From: Siphonodentalium dalli | Lineage: Eukaryota > Mollusca > Scaphopoda > Gadilida > Siphonodentaliidae | Direction of reading: 5' to 3' | Length of the DNA: 64,000 nt | NCBI GenBank assembly: GCA_032622095.1 | Contig: CP136064.1 | Location: 194,405,948-194,469,947 of the forward strand | In this document: positions 42,857 to 55,440 of the stretch, piece after piece | How the letters are laid out: each line of letters begins with the position of its first letter | Numbering within the stretch: the stretch's first letter is position 1 | The notes under the pieces: generated by a model | Seen by the model: only the letters and a program-made list of their open reading frames with translations | Databases searched by the model: none | Told to the model about the DNA's origin: nothing | Position numbers and translations under genes: made by a program

Positions 42857-44110
42857 ACTTATTATACCCTCCGCAACGAAGTTAGGGGGTATACTGGAGT
42901 CAGCTCGTCCGTCCGCCATCCGTCGTCCGTCGAGCCGTGGACACAAATTTGTCAGGAGTTTTTGTCAGTCTTGAAACTTGGTACAGGCATCAACCACCAT
43001 GGGAACCTGCGCACTTGCGATTATGACGTCTGTCGGACTTCTTTTGATGGAGTTATTCCCTCTTTTTGAAACATGTATAATTTTTATACCCCCCGCAACG
43101 AAGTTAGGGGGTGTATACTGGAGTCAGCTTGTTCGTCCGTCCGTCTGGCCGTGGACACAAATTTGTCCGGAGTTTTTCTCAGTTGTTTTTAGATCAATTT
43201 CCGTGAAACTTGGCGCAGACATCAACCACCATGGGAACCTGTGCACGTGCAATTATGACATCTGTTGGATTTTTTTTGTGGAGTAATCCACCCTTTTTCG
43301 ACTTATAATTTTTTTCGCAACATGTATAATTTAGTCCGAGCTTTTATTCATACATTTTTAGGTGAATTCTTTTAAAACTTGGCACAGATATTTAGTACCA
43401 TGGGAACCTGTGCACCTCCAATTATGACGTCTGTCCGACATTTTTTGGTGGAGTTATCCTCCTTTTTCAACTTAGAAATATTTTTGCAACATGCATAATT
43501 TTGTTCGAGCTTTTATTCCTACATTTATAGGTCAATGTTTTTTAAACTTGGCACTGATATTAAGTACCATGGGAACCTGTGCACCTGTGACTATGATGTC
43601 TGTCTGACTTTGTTTGTGGAGTTATTCCCCTTTTTCGACTTTAAGTTTGCAACATGCATAATTTTGTCTGAATTTTTATTCCTACATTTTTTCGGTCAAT
43701 AGGTTTAAGATTTGTGTTATTGTTGTGCACCTACAATGGGAACTGTTATTTTATTATTTTAACTAAATGTTTACTGACATGTGAAACATCTTATTATTTT
43801 AAAAACACGGGGGGGAGGGTATCCTTAGTCCCATTGGGACAGTCACACCTCTAGTTAGGTAAATTTGTTTTTAACTTGGCACATACATTTAGTACCATGG
43901 GAACCTGTGCACCTGCGATTGTGACATCTGTCGGGCATGTTTTGGTGGAGTTATCCACCTTTTCTGACTTAGAATTTTTTTTGCAACATGTCTAATTTTG
44001 TCCGAGCTTTTATTCCTACATTTTTCGGTCAATAGGTTTAAGATTACGGTTAGGTTTGTGCACCTGCAATGGGAACTGTTATTTTATTATTTTAACTAAA
44101 ATGTTTACTG
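42857..44110 (+). repeat. Family B composite repeat with ~169-bp tandem units
   Basis: Two heads (CCGCAACGAAGTTAGGGGG near 42870 and 43093) are followed by tandem units. ACCATGGGAACCTG occurs at about 42996, 43228, 43397, 43566 and 43893, most about 169 bp apart. A tail reading TATCCTTAGTCCCATTGGGA with ACACCTCTAGTT ends near 43856, then another partial unit follows without a head. This head and tail are known to me from many marine invertebrate genomes. Open frames over the heads are not coding. Confidence 0.85.
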
Positions 44111-45289
44111 ACATGTGAAACATCTTAGAATTTGTAAAATTGTCCTTGAAGACATCTTATATGGGTGCATATATGTGCCATACATCTGGGTTTTATCACA
44201 TGATCATATTCCTTTCTCAATGCACTCTGAAAGTATGCTAAACAATGAACCCTTGTTTTTTGATGCATTTCATGAATATAAAAAGCAAACATGTTTTCTC
44301 GAAGATTGATTTATTAAGTTTATTAAAGAATGAATATCAACATATATATCCTATTCATATGGTTATTTCATATTGAGTCGACTGAGTTTAAAAAACGTCA
44401 TCAGAAATTGTCTGATTTATATGCAGGTAGCTGAAGAAGATTAGTCAGTTTTAATTAGTTCACAAAATGGTGCTCTCAAAGTTAGGAATGGGGTTCCGTA
44501 TGACTAGTGAATGCTAATTCACTAACTGAACTCATACAGTCATCTCAATTATTTTACATTATATAATGGTATATTTTGAGTATTTCCAAGTGATGCCGTC
44601 CGAGATAGGGGTTGGGGTCGGGTCGGGCACCATCAAATTTGGAAATATGAGGTTATGTATATGTTTATCTGTTAACCGATAAAAATATATTTAAATTTGT
44701 ATATATGAGGTTCCGCTATTTAAATTTGGTTTACTTTTTACAATATATGCCAGGGTACCCTGCTAGTATACACTATTGAAGCACACAAGCTTAACTGACA
44801 TTACACAAGTGATATACAAGCGACAATTAAAACCCTTTTATTTTTTTTCAGGTTCTGATTGTCTTTTTTACAAGTCACGCAGCATTAGTGTCTTGTGAGA
44901 TGACTATGCAGAAATAACACAGTGGTAAAGTTCTGTGAATTATGTTCATCAAATACCATGCAGCCATACCGGGCAAGATGTCATGAGATTATTTCTTCTG
45001 GAATCTGACAACACATATGAAGGCACTTGAATACCAAAGACTATCCAATCTGCTATATCACAGCACCAGTCTTTTCGAGGCAGGTACAACCAGCAGGCTG
45101 AAAACTTGTCAGGCTATTGTTCAATACATTTGGTTTGTAGATAACCAAATGCAACTTGGTATAATAATCTACTATATATTTTGGAACTGCTGTCTCTGTG
45201 TATGTTTGTATATGTGTGTGTTATAGACTCAAAATCTTTTTGACCGATCTGACTCAAATTTGGTATGTGGGTTGTAGTTCCCATTCATC
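44111..45289. other. No recognised feature
   Basis: 1.2 kb of AT-rich DNA. Open frames at 44115-44309 and 45017-45226 show no domain. No repeat from elsewhere in the window was noticed. Confidence 0.45.
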
Positions 45290-45352
45290 TTTATTGTGTG
45301 TTTATTTACTTTATATTGTGTCCATTTACCTTTACTATGGTGTGTATTTACC
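45290..45352 (+). repeat. Short ~21-bp minisatellite (TGGTGTCCATTTACCTTTA)
   Basis: Three units directly before the family A head. The same unit makes up 48230-48720. Confidence 0.7.
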
Positions 45353-45740
45353 TTTTTAGCTCACCTGAGACGAAGTCTCCGGTGGAGCTATAGTCATCAC
45401 TCCTCGTCCGTCGTCCGTCCGTCCGTCGTACCGTCCGTCAACAATTCTTTAAACATCTTCTCCTCTGAAACCATCAGACCGATTGGGTTTATATTTGGTG
45501 TGGATGTTCCCTAGCTATAGGTGACTCTTATTCAGATTTGTTCAAATGAGGTCACCAAGTCAGATAGTTTTGATGTCAGGACCATAACTATTTTTCCACA
45601 TAGTAATTCTTAAAACGACTTCTTTTCTGAAGTTGTCGGGCCGAATGGGTTCATATTTGGTATGAGCGTATCTTGGGTGACTGTGGTTCAGATTTGTTCA
45701 AATGAGGTCACTGGGTCAAATGTGGGTGGGGCTATGGACA
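45353..45740 (+). repeat. Family A dispersed repeat, copy with head
   Basis: TTTTTAGCTCACCTGAGACG, GAGCTATAGTCATCACT and CGTCCGTC runs are followed by two sub-units, each with AAACCATCAGACCGATTGGG-like sequence, TTATATTTGGTGTGGATGTT and CAGATTTGTTCAAATGAGGT. Confidence 0.85.
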
Positions 45741-45754
45741 TAAATCTGAAGAAT

Positions 45755-45900
45755 ATTTTTTTTTTAGATTTAACTTATTGCTCAATTTAACAAACAAAAA
45801 AAAAAAATATTTTATTTTTAATAAATATTTTTTTTATTAAATAATTTATTTTTTATTTAAATAAAATAAAAAACATTTAAATAAATTTTTAAGAACTTGT
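45755..45900. repeat. AT-only low-complexity tract
   Basis: About 140 bp almost entirely of A and T, with TTTATTTAAATAAA-like motifs. Confidence 0.85.
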
Positions 45901-46740
45901 GACATTACATCTTCGGGGGGTAGGTACCTCTAGTCTCCCCACTAAATTTGGTTGAAATCAGGGGTTTGGGAGAAAAGATGAACAGACGGATGTACAGAAA
46001 TTTTCAGTAAATTCCTCTTAATACTAGTATCTGTGCATTCTCATTACAAGCCAACTCTGCTCTGAACTGACAGACATGACACATGTTGTTTATAATCAGG
46101 GCCAGATAGATAGATAGATAAGAGAACTTCTGTAGCTATAGGCAGAGTCCCCAGGGAGTGTATTCATGTCATTCATAATTTAAATGAGATTAATTGTGTT
46201 GTACATTTGTTTTCTAAAGTTGTCAGTAGCACCATCATTGTTTACATTACACTGGTCATTAATATCAGATTAAATTTCTTTTCTCAGAGCTTTAAGTGTG
46301 TCTGGCATCATTTGTAGAATGAGGTTCCCAGAGGGTGAATTTAATTATGCTACCCTGCACGACAGGCTAGCATCACCAAATACACCCTATGTGGACCTCA
46401 TTCTGCTTAGGCTTCATCTTCTGTGAAGTATCTAGAGTTTCAAATTGACATTTTTAGCAGCTCTTTTCCCTTCTGTTCAGATTTTAAAATGCATAATTGA
46501 GGTGTCAAATGGGTGCGCATACTGTCATATGTCAGTAATGTCACCAACTTCAGCTGGAGAACTTCTGTCTGTCCCTAGGTCTCCCATAGCAGTTGAGGAC
46601 TAAGTAAAATTGGGTTCCCAGATGGTAATTTGGTGATGCTAGCCTACCTTACAGAATAGCATCACTACATTCACCCTTTTTGGACCTCAGACACACTAAA
46701 TTCACGCTTGGCTGTTCCAATATTATTTTCTTAATCACTT
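45901..46740. other. No gene; short GATA tract and two related segments
   Basis: A short (GATA) run lies near 46105-46122. Segments at 46318-46400 and 46608-46690 share GGTTCCCAGA, GATGCTA or ATGCTA, AGCATCAC and TTTTGGACCTCA or TGTGGACCTCA, so they are a diverged duplication. Confidence 0.55.
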
Positions 46741-47326
46741 AGCTACGTGACCTCATTATACCTTATTATGGACAAAAAAGTGGGGAGGGGGTATATTGGA
46801 TTAAATATGTTGGTCTGTCGGAGTGTCCTTCCATCCATTGTTCTGTCCATCCATCCATCAACAATTGTTTTCTTATCGAGATCTATATGAATTCCCTACC
46901 TGTATGTGACTCAAATTCAGATTTGTTCAAATAAGTTCATCAGCTCAAATTGGAGGGGTGCCAGGGCCATAACGTTTTCCCTCCATAGTAATTCTAACAA
47001 CTATTACTACTCAAGAACCATCAAGTCTATTAAGCTTATATTTGTGTATGCAGGGTCATTGGGTGGCATGTTTAGATCTGTTCCAATGGGGGCCTTTTTG
47101 GAAAATCAATTAACTTCAACTCTTAAAAGCGAATGTTTATAATTATAAGATGAATATATATCAGAGATGGGGATTCATGTTTGTTCAAATAGGGGCAGAG
47201 ACCCCACCCACACTACCTGTATCTATGCTGTACGCTACTGGTATAATAAGATAATGTCATATTCTTGCAGGGATGTCCCCACAGTGTTGGGGAGGTGATT
47301 TACAGATTTGTTCAATGAAATGTAAT
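46741..47326 (+). repeat. Family A/B hybrid fragment
   Basis: Starts like family B (TATACCTTATTATGG..., AGGGGGTATATTGG) but continues with family A sequence (TCAACAATTGTTTTC, CAAATTCAGATTTGTTCAAA, CCATAGTAATTCTAA). The two families may share an origin or be joined here. Confidence 0.65.
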
Positions 47327-47765
47327 TTTTGAGCTCACCTGAGACGAAGCTATAGTCATCACTTCTCATCTGTCACCTGTTCATCTTTCTGTCCATCCAT
47401 CAATCTGTCAACAATTCTGTGAACATCTTCTCTAGATCATAAGACTGAATGGGTTTATATTTGGTGTGGATATTTTCCCTAGGTGATTCACATTCAGATT
47501 TGTTCAAATGAGGTCACTCTTTCAAATGGTTATGAAGCCAGGGCCATAACTCTTGCCCTCCATGGTAATTCTTAAAACGACTTCTCATCTACCATCAGAT
47601 ATAGGGTGGGACCCGAGACATAACTGTATGCCTCTATAGTAATACTTAAAATGTCTTCTCAAGAGAGGTTGGACTTTTAGCTTACATATAGGATGGATGA
47701 TCCTTTAGTGACTGAGATTCAGATTTGTTAACATAAGGCAACCTGTTAAGAAATGACGGGGCTAT
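47327..47765 (+). repeat. Family A dispersed repeat, third locus
   Basis: GAGCTCACCTGAGACGAAGC, TATAGTCATCACTTCTC, TTTATATTTGGTGTGGATAT and CATTCAGATTTGTTCAAATG. The CGTCCGTC runs are eroded to CTGTCCATCC. Confidence 0.82.
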
Positions 47766-48229
47766 CCATGGGGACTTAACACTTTTGTGTCTAATAAGAT
47801 CATTAAAATACAAAATTCATTAAAACATCTACATTGGAACTACTTACTGATTAATCTGACATACATATATGCTGTTTTTGGGTCCATGGATAATTGGGCT
47901 TCAAACATGTCTAAATAGTTTTATAAAAAGATGCTTGTGAGATTGGAAATTTCCAACAATAGAGAAAGTTTGAGATGACAGTTGCCAATCTAAGACTTGG
48001 GAGTCTGGAGCCTTGTCGGGAAGGGACACGAGCTGGAGGAGGGTGGGGGGGGGGGGGGTGATCAGTAGCGTACAGTTGGTATGTGAAGCCTCTCTATCTA
48101 CATATCCTGTTTAGATCTACTTTTTTAAAGTGATTATGAAAAGTTCTAACTGTTATGGTCTCCAAAGTCCCAGTCTTATCAGTCTTTGCAGTCTGGTGAG
48201 CGACCCCACAGTCTTTGACTGTCTTGTTA
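47766..48229. other. No gene; contains a ~15-bp G tract
   Basis: A run of G near 48044-48058. The open frame at 48130-48411 runs into the next minisatellite and is not coding. Confidence 0.45.
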
Positions 48230-48720
48230 TGGTGTGTATTTACCTATATATGATGTGGTTTGTACCTTTATATGGTGTCCATTTACCTTTATTGGTATCA
48301 ATTTACCTTAATCTGTATATGGTGACCATTTATGATGGCCGCTATTATTTATATGATGTACATATTACTTTATATGCTGCATATACAACTTTATATGATG
48401 TGTATATATGATGAGTATATGTCTGTATGTTATGGTATAGCATTATGATAGTGAATTTACACCATATAAAGATATTTTCACACCATATAAATATGGCCAT
48501 ATTTCCACCATATGATGACAATTGTCCTATAAAGATGAATGGATACCATATATAAAGGTGGAACCACATCATCAAAGATGTATGCATATCATATAGAGAA
48601 TAGAGGACATCATACTAATGGTGAATGGATACCATATACAGGTGAAACATAGCATATGAAGGTAAATGGACAATATATAAAGATGAATGCGCACCAAAAA
48701 AGAACAGTGCTATCACCTTA
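48230..48720. repeat. Diverged ~21-bp minisatellite with inverted halves
   Basis: From 48230 to about 48420 units read TATGGTGT(C/G)(C/T)ATTTACCTTTA. From about 48460 to 48720 they read the complement, such as AAAGATGAATGGATACCATA. The unit matches 45290-45352. Confidence 0.7.
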
Positions 48721-50120
48721 TAAAGTCATAAATGATTCGCACTCCACGCAAATTTAAGGTGAATGGACACCATAAAAATGTAGAACAACATCATAGAAAG
48801 GATGACACATACGATGGGTGCATGTGTGGTGATGATGATGTTGCTGGAGTATCATTTGCAAGTATATTTGTCACGCTAAAATGCATTATGATCTACAATT
48901 GACTTCAACATTAAATTTAGTCAGTTGATAACAGGTATCAATAAGACAATAATTTACAACATCTTCACATTGTGAAAAAATAACTATAGTCTTGTGATAA
49001 TTTTTCGTTTGGCTCAACATGCATCAGACTGTATGATATCGGTGTCATTATAAAGTATTCTATACAAACTTTTGCCCAGTACTGCATCTAGAAGCATAAG
49101 TATAGCGACTAACTACATATATTGCTTGAATTAGATTACTGATAATTACAGTATGTCAGACGCCATTGTATTGTCTTCACATAGTAGCACGATGTGACCA
49201 TTTAGTGATATTACTATCAAAGTTTGAGTGATATAACAAAATATCTTCAGTAGGTTGAATGCTAAATTTTGATCGCAACTGTAGTCAGGGAGAATAATCT
49301 GACCACATCCAAATTTTTCTGAACTGCACCTGAGTTTCATACATACTATGTTTGAGAAATTTCAATTCACATATCATACACAAAAGACGCCAGTGAAAAA
49401 TGTGAAAAAATCATATTTTGCCCCCTATATTGACCCCACAAGAACTGGTTCCCAAAGTTAGAATAGCTGGGCTACCTAAAATATGGTGGTTGCTGAAATT
49501 CCCCTTTCTGGTGACACCTCGGGTATTAATGAGAGCCCATACTTGAATTGCCCAGATTCAATGTACAATGAAGATGATGATATAAGAAACTCTAGATTTT
49601 TTGCCATATAGATCGAGAGAAATTCATTATAGAAAATATCTTGCCATTTTCGGCAGGATTTATGCAAAACTTGCGTCTGCCTCTTAAAATATGATCCCTG
49701 TCTATATTAAGTTCTAACAATAGTTTGTTTTGATACAATTTAATCAATATTACTATCCCAAACATGATAATATAGATTATAGTTTAATTTTACAAAGATT
49801 TTCTGATTTAATTTCCCCAAACGAGACAAATGTTTCTAGCATTTGAAAAATAAATTACTCTTGTCTCTGCCACATTCAACATCACATTCTCACGACCTCT
49901 TGTTAACAATTTTTCTGTACTAATGTTAACAACATTTTTCAACAATTGGTTTATATTATGGTGATTCATGATGAGCTTGTTTGAACATGTTGTGTGATTT
50001 TTTTTCTCATATATGTCGTTTGAAAATTTCTGTTTGATTTTGGTCGATTCTTCACGACAATTGGACGTTATGATATCTGCTAAGTATAATCAGCCATTAT
50101 CACCGAATTCAAAATCAAAA
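48721..50120. other. Long interval without recognised feature
   Basis: 1.4 kb of AT-rich sequence with no convincing exon and no repeat family from elsewhere in the window. Confidence 0.5.
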
Positions 50121-50186
50121 TTTGTCTTTTCCCCAGAACCATAAGACCGAATGTTTGGTGTGGATGTTCCCTGTGTGACTCACATT
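50121..50186 (+). repeat. Family A fragment, left of an insertion
   Basis: CAGAACCATAAGACCGAATG, TTTGGTGTGGATGTTCCCTG and TGTGACTCACATT. It breaks off at the element starting at 50187 and resumes at 52317. Confidence 0.85.
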
Positions 50187-51244
50187 AGCGAGTTTGCGAT
50201 TTCAAACGGGTACCGGTACCGGTACGGGTACTGGTAGCTACCCGTACCGGTACACGTTTTGAAATCGCAAACTGTTTTACGGGTAGAATTAAGCATATCG
50301 ACGGGTAATGTATGGTGAGCCAATTGCAGCAAAATATATATGATAGATAAATTGTTATCCGCATTCGACGTTATACTTGATGTTATGGTCATATGATGGA
50401 CCTCTGCGAGGATAATGAATTGCATTCACCTGGGACGAGGCCAAAATGGAATGGATTGGCGTCTTTCTTGGACTCATTTTGGTAACATTTTAAATAATTG
50501 GCTTTCATTAGTAATTTCCCAGACCGTTCTAGTTTCGTTTAGAACAGATGGAATTTTCAGGCTGAGAAAATATGTTATGATAGCACAAATATACAATTAC
50601 GCTAATTTAATAATCCAACCATTTATTCGGTGTAAAATATGTTGTTTTAGACACAGGGTCCAAGAATGTCCTACATGCATGTACGTTTAGTCAGATATAA
50701 GACCGAAATTGCCCCTTACTTATATTAGTTGGGGAATATATAGTCATATAATTGATACTTGGTTGGAATCTTTCGAAGGGTCTGGCAAGGGAATATTTAT
50801 CCCAAGAACTCGGATATTTGTCTGGGTCTAATCCGGATGTATAGGTAGAAAAATTAAACTTTGTTAAATATAAAGGGTGTTTAATGGTACAATATTCATT
50901 ATTTGGTTTGAATAAAGAGCGTTCAAGTTTGCTTCACTTGTATGCCAAACAAAGGAAACAGATAAAAGTCGCTCTGACGACGGTAAGATTGTGCCGAGTA
51001 TGATGTGTGTGTATCAGTATTTTGTGTCACTATCGGCCACTACAAATATACAACAGTCTTGAGGTTCAAATGCGCCATGTCCGTTCAAATGTCAAATATC
51101 TATATTAAAATGAGAAATCAGTCACCACATAAGATATAATAACTGAACGGTTGTATTCAATCGTGTAACATATTCACGGTGTATTTATGCCCACGCACAA
51201 AGGGTCGATAGGGGACGTGGCGAGAGGGTTGGGGTGTTTCACCC

Positions 51245-51515
51245 CAACTTCTGTCAAATTGTTTAACAGTTGGAAATTATATATACCTAACACACCAAAC
51301 ATTCGTTGAAATTATTCCGTATGATTTTCCAAAAATGTATTAGTGGGGATTTTTTTTTTAGTTTTTGACCAACATTTGCAAATATACCTCGGGCTATATG
51401 ACCAACAGTTATGTTGGAAATATCCAACAAATGTAAAGCTTGAGGAAAGTCTATAATTGATAAATTTTCATGTTCATATTTCAAAACGTTCTCCCACCAG
51501 ACCGAACCATGGTCG
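51245..51515 (+). repeat. Family K copy inside the 2.13-kb element
   Basis: TTAACAGTTGGAAATTATAT, GACCAACATTTGCAAATATA, TTTTCATGTTCATATTTCAA and CACCAGACCGAACCATGG follow the order seen at 15140-15440. Confidence 0.7.
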
Positions 51516-51833
51516 ACCCGGTATGTCCTGGTCTATCCACATTCAGTGGCTCGTCAAAACTGATAATGAATTTGTGAAAAACAATATAGGGCGTGAATTT
51601 GCCTGGTGTTAGACCACTAGATGTTATGATTTTGCAATTTCCAGGTTCATATCTACAAAATTGTTCTCGTTCTGGTCGGCGAGGTGGACCCTTCATTACA
51701 TGACTTCTTTAACAAGACTACTAATCCATTTATAACAGACTAGAATAATATTCAGGACAGTGAAGGATCAGTTGGGGGGGAAATCAGAGCCCAACGGGGT
51801 GCATAATTGGAATTCCGCACAAACCTCTGTTTG

Positions 51834-51905
51834 GTGTGGCTCAATTGGTAGGGAATGTGAAGGTGGACACCCCTTCTCAACGCGGGGTCCCTGTGCCGAG
51901 ACTGC
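51834..51905 (+). other. tRNA-like stretch, possibly the head of a SINE
   Basis: GTGTGGCTCAATTGGTAGG fits an A-box-like segment. GGGGTCCCTGTGCCG about 50 bases later is only a poor B box (expected GGTTCGANTCC). No cloverleaf with a complete acceptor stem could be drawn, so this is not called a tRNA gene. Confidence 0.3.
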
Positions 51906-52316
51906 GTATAGCACCATCAAATAACTCTCTTAATCATAGCATGTCATTACTTGAGTGAAGACCGTTGTCAGTAAACAAATCGGCGTTCCATAGTAATCTT
52001 AGCGATAGAAGCCGCCTCGACACTTTGAACATAAAACATGGCTTAAATGACAAATGTATCAATGAGATTTGGCCACGTAATCGTGCAATAAATATATTAA
52101 TACATAGCTGACTGATATTTCATAGAACTAATGTACTTTTGACTGAGAAAACTTTAGTGAAAGACTACCAGTCAAAGGGATACATCTACCCGTTCCAAAT
52201 CCCTATCGCTTTATGTTCTGCATTCAAAGTACGCAAATGACCGTGACGAATTTCACCAATCTAACAGAATCTACCGGTACCCGTACCCGTCGAACGGGTA
52301 TCGCAAACTCGCTATT

Positions 52317-52545
52317 ATCAGATTTGTTAAAATAAGGTTGCCAAGTCAAATAGTTACAAAGCCAGCACCACAGCTTTTTCCCATCATAGTAATTCTTAAA
52401 ACAACTTCTAAAAAACCACCAGGCCTCTTCGGCTTATATTTGGTATGGAGGGTCCTTGGATGATAGGAGTAGACCCAGGGACATAACTCTTTAAAAAAAT
52501 TAGATTGGAATCCTTGCTCAATTAAATGAAATAAAGTCTATATAA
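52317..52545 (+). repeat. Family A fragment, right of the insertion
   Basis: Continues ATCAGATTTGTTAAAATAAG, GTTGCCAAGTCAAATAGTTA, CATAGTAATTCTTAAAACAA and TTATATTTGGTATGG, as in the copy at 45540-45670. Confidence 0.85.
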
Positions 52546-53330
52546 AGTTTTTTATTTTTAATTTGACTTTTTTTTGTTATAGAAGTTTAACTTTTTTTGG
52601 TCACACCACATCACCATCATCTCCCATTATCAACTATGTCCATCCAACCCCACCATATAGCCAGATCCCTGCCCAGCATATTAAATTCCTTCTGTTAACT
52701 ACAGTTGTAGTTACAGGCTATTTGACATTCCAATGTGTGCATGTAGATATGGCAATACACTGGCTTTACTATATACAGGTGACACTCTGCGACACATTAT
52801 AAACTAATTAGCTAGCAGATAGTGGGTTGGAACCTTTGGATGAATGCAGTTTAATCCAATGTTTTGACCACTGTCTAAAACAAATACAGTTTGACATTTT
52901 ATTATTAGTATTGGTATGAACCCTTTCATAACAGGGTCTGTGTTGGTGTAGTATTAAAGGGACCCTCTCATATATATACGAGAATGAACTGATTTTGAAG
53001 GTCAAGGAAATTATGTTAGGTCAATGTATTCTCTTATATATGTGAGGCTACCTTATATATGTGAACATGCATTGGCACAGGGTTTTCTCAAAATTTCATG
53101 AAGCTCCAGTCATGGAAAGTGTGAGTCGGGTGACCCATATATTTCAGTTTTATTTGCTAAGTCCTGATTTATATGTTTATGTTTACTCACAACAGTGGGA
53201 CACATATCTTGTTCCTAATTGAACACGGGGTGGAGTGTTATTTCCATATAGTAGTATAGTATAATGATATTAAATAGCGAGCGATAAACAAAACACTCAA
53301 CACCGTGGTGATGAGTTGGTAGTCAAGCAT
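52546..53330. other. No recognised feature
   Basis: AT-rich DNA. Open frames at 52563-52802 and 52808-53005 have no recognised domain. Confidence 0.45.
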
Positions 53331-53339
53331 CCAAATAAA

Positions 53340-53415
53340 TCACAAATGTCCTATTCTCGCAGGGATGTCCCCACAGGGGTGGGTGCAGATTTGTTCAATA
53401 GGATGTAAAAAAAAT
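53340..53415 (+). repeat. Short repeat shared with 47262-47326
   Basis: GCAGGGATGTCCCCACAG, then CAGATTTGTTCAAT and GATGTAA or AATGTAA, as just before the family A head at 47327. Confidence 0.65.
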
Positions 53416-55440
53416 CAATAACCCATCATACAAACTAAATTAAATACAAAATAATAGACCATTGATTAAGTTTTAGTATTTACCCAATACTTATTATTTT
53501 ATAACAAGATATCATGGGTGGTTCGGCTTCTAATGAGAAAATAATAACACTGAAAAAACACTTTTTGGATAAATTTATTTAAACTTAGATGTTTGGTGTT
53601 TTCATCTGTTTTTATTCTACTTTTAAATTTGAGTATGAACTACCTGTAGAATCTGTTCCTGATTTTGAAGTAAACTTGACAAGTGCCTACTTTGTGACAG
53701 CTAGACAGCTGCTAACACAATTATTATGTGTACCCATACCATGTATGGTGCACATGATGCCGATGTCCGGATCAACCATCCGTCGCTCGTCTGACCTGTC
53801 TGCTCAACTTGGACCTGTCTGGCTAGCCTTCTGTCTGTCCGTCTCTATAGACACTTGCTATCCGATCCGATTACTCAAGTATTTTTTATCGGATCATGTT
53901 CAAATTTAATTGCGTGTTTATGATGACACACCCATCACCTGTATAGTTTTTGGTATCGATCGGTTGTTGGTTTAGAAATGATTAACACTTTCCATCCATA
54001 CCTGGTCATGTTCTATCCGATGCCATAACTCATGTATTATTTTACCCATTGTGTTCATATATGCTGGTTTATGATGATACATGGCTCACCTGTATAGTTT
54101 TTTGTGTCGATTAGTTGATCAGTTTAGAAAATAACTAACACTGCACACAAATGCTATCTGATGCATCTAAGTCAAACAATTTTCTTCTGATCTGCCTGAT
54201 ATTTCATACCTACGTCTTTCTTAGCACGTTCTTTATCTGTATGGATTGGATTTTGGTAATGTTTAGTTAACCCTTTCCACTCTTGTTTTTAAATAGAATT
54301 CATCCAAGCCTGACGATGACTCTAACATTTTTCATCTGATAGACACCAAATTTGGTATATGAATTTCTGACAACTAAATACAGATCAAGTTCAAATATCG
54401 GTTTGATCCAATATATTTCAACAGAGTTATGGCCCTTTATAATTCATACCTGTTTGCCATGCACTGTGAAATTTGAAGAGAACATGACACAACAGGACTG
54501 TGGTTTGGAGTGAGACAATATATAGCTATGGACAACCATAGTACTTTGTAACTACTGATGACTGCAGACTTTTTTATCGTCTGTCACACTATGATTGAAA
54601 GCCCTTTATTCCAGTTCTGTGTTGAAACAGGTACGTACATGGCATTAATTGTTTACAAAGACACTGTTGTCATATCTTAGAAAAGAGTTATTCCACACAT
54701 TCCTTACTTCCATCATATGATGTCATCGAAAATGATTAACCCTCTACACACATCATATGGTCTTCTCATGTTTTTTATTTGATCATTCTCCATTTTTTGA
54801 TTAAAATCCAGTTGATAGACACATATCATCTGATAGATCGATATTAAATTATCGCCTTCACTTTGAGCCAGGTTCAGTCAGTGTTTCAATACATGACCAA
54901 TTGAATATTCATCATTAGAGGAAATGTCTTATTTTGAAATTCCCTTAAATGCATTTGGGTTGCAGGATAATATTAACAGTGCTGGGATTCTTGAGACTGA
55001 CTTAAAAATGCAATGACATGCTTTTTCTTGACTACTCTGTGTTTATCAGTTCATTAGTTTGGGTAAGACTAATCCCTTACTATCCAATTTGATAACTCAA
55101 ATATTTCCATTGATTATGTTTATAGTTATGGCACAGTTTATGATAACACACCCCTGACCTGCATAGTGGTGGTCATTTGGTTTATTTGCTTAAATATATT
55201 AACTTCCTTCATCAATCCTGATGACACAATGTGATAGCTAAATATTTTGTACATGACCACTCTATAAATAATCACATCTGTGATAATCATGACACATTCT
55301 TCACCTGTATAGATTTTTGTATCGGATCGAATGGTTTTGAAAATATTAACCATAACTTTAATTATATTTAAACTGTTTACAAACATTGTATCTTTCCAAT
55401 GATCAGCTTAGAAGAAAACTAACCTTTATAGCCAATCATT
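53416..55440 (+). repeat. Family L: diverged ~150-bp repeats, scattered
   Basis: Variants of TTTATGATGACACACCCATC, ACCTGTATAGTTTTTGGTAT and a CGATCGGTTG-like phrase with TTAACA recur near 53920, 54067, 55137 and 55280. The frame at 53589-53909 (106 codons) ends in a variant with GTCCGGATCAACCATCCGTC and is not recognised as a protein. Much of the interval between units shows nothing. Confidence 0.55.

Larger units (their letters stand above)
50187..52313. mobile_element. 2.13-kb element with AGCGAGTTTGCGAT ends
   Basis: Left end AGCGAGTTTGCGATTTCAAA is followed by a palindromic GGTACC-rich stretch. The right end is the complement AGCGAGTTTGCGATACCCGT, preceded by GGTACCCGTACCCG. It splits a family A repeat whose halves continue on both sides, with ATT on both edges (50184-50186 and 52314-52316), consistent with a 3-bp duplication, although 2-4 bp readings are possible. 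A nearby inverted phrase ACACGTTTTGAAATCGCAAA lies at 50252-50271. No transposase frame was recognised. The interior includes a family K copy. Confidence 0.87.

Noticed and set aside
51834-51905. tRNA gene
   Set aside because: The A-box-like part is fair, but the B box is poor and no acceptor stem can be formed. Kept only as a low-confidence SINE-like head.
53589-53909. 106-codon open frame with a hydrophobic start as a small membrane protein
   Set aside because: Its second half is a variant of a dispersed repeat (CCGGATCAACCATCCGTC) and no domain or splice signal supports it.
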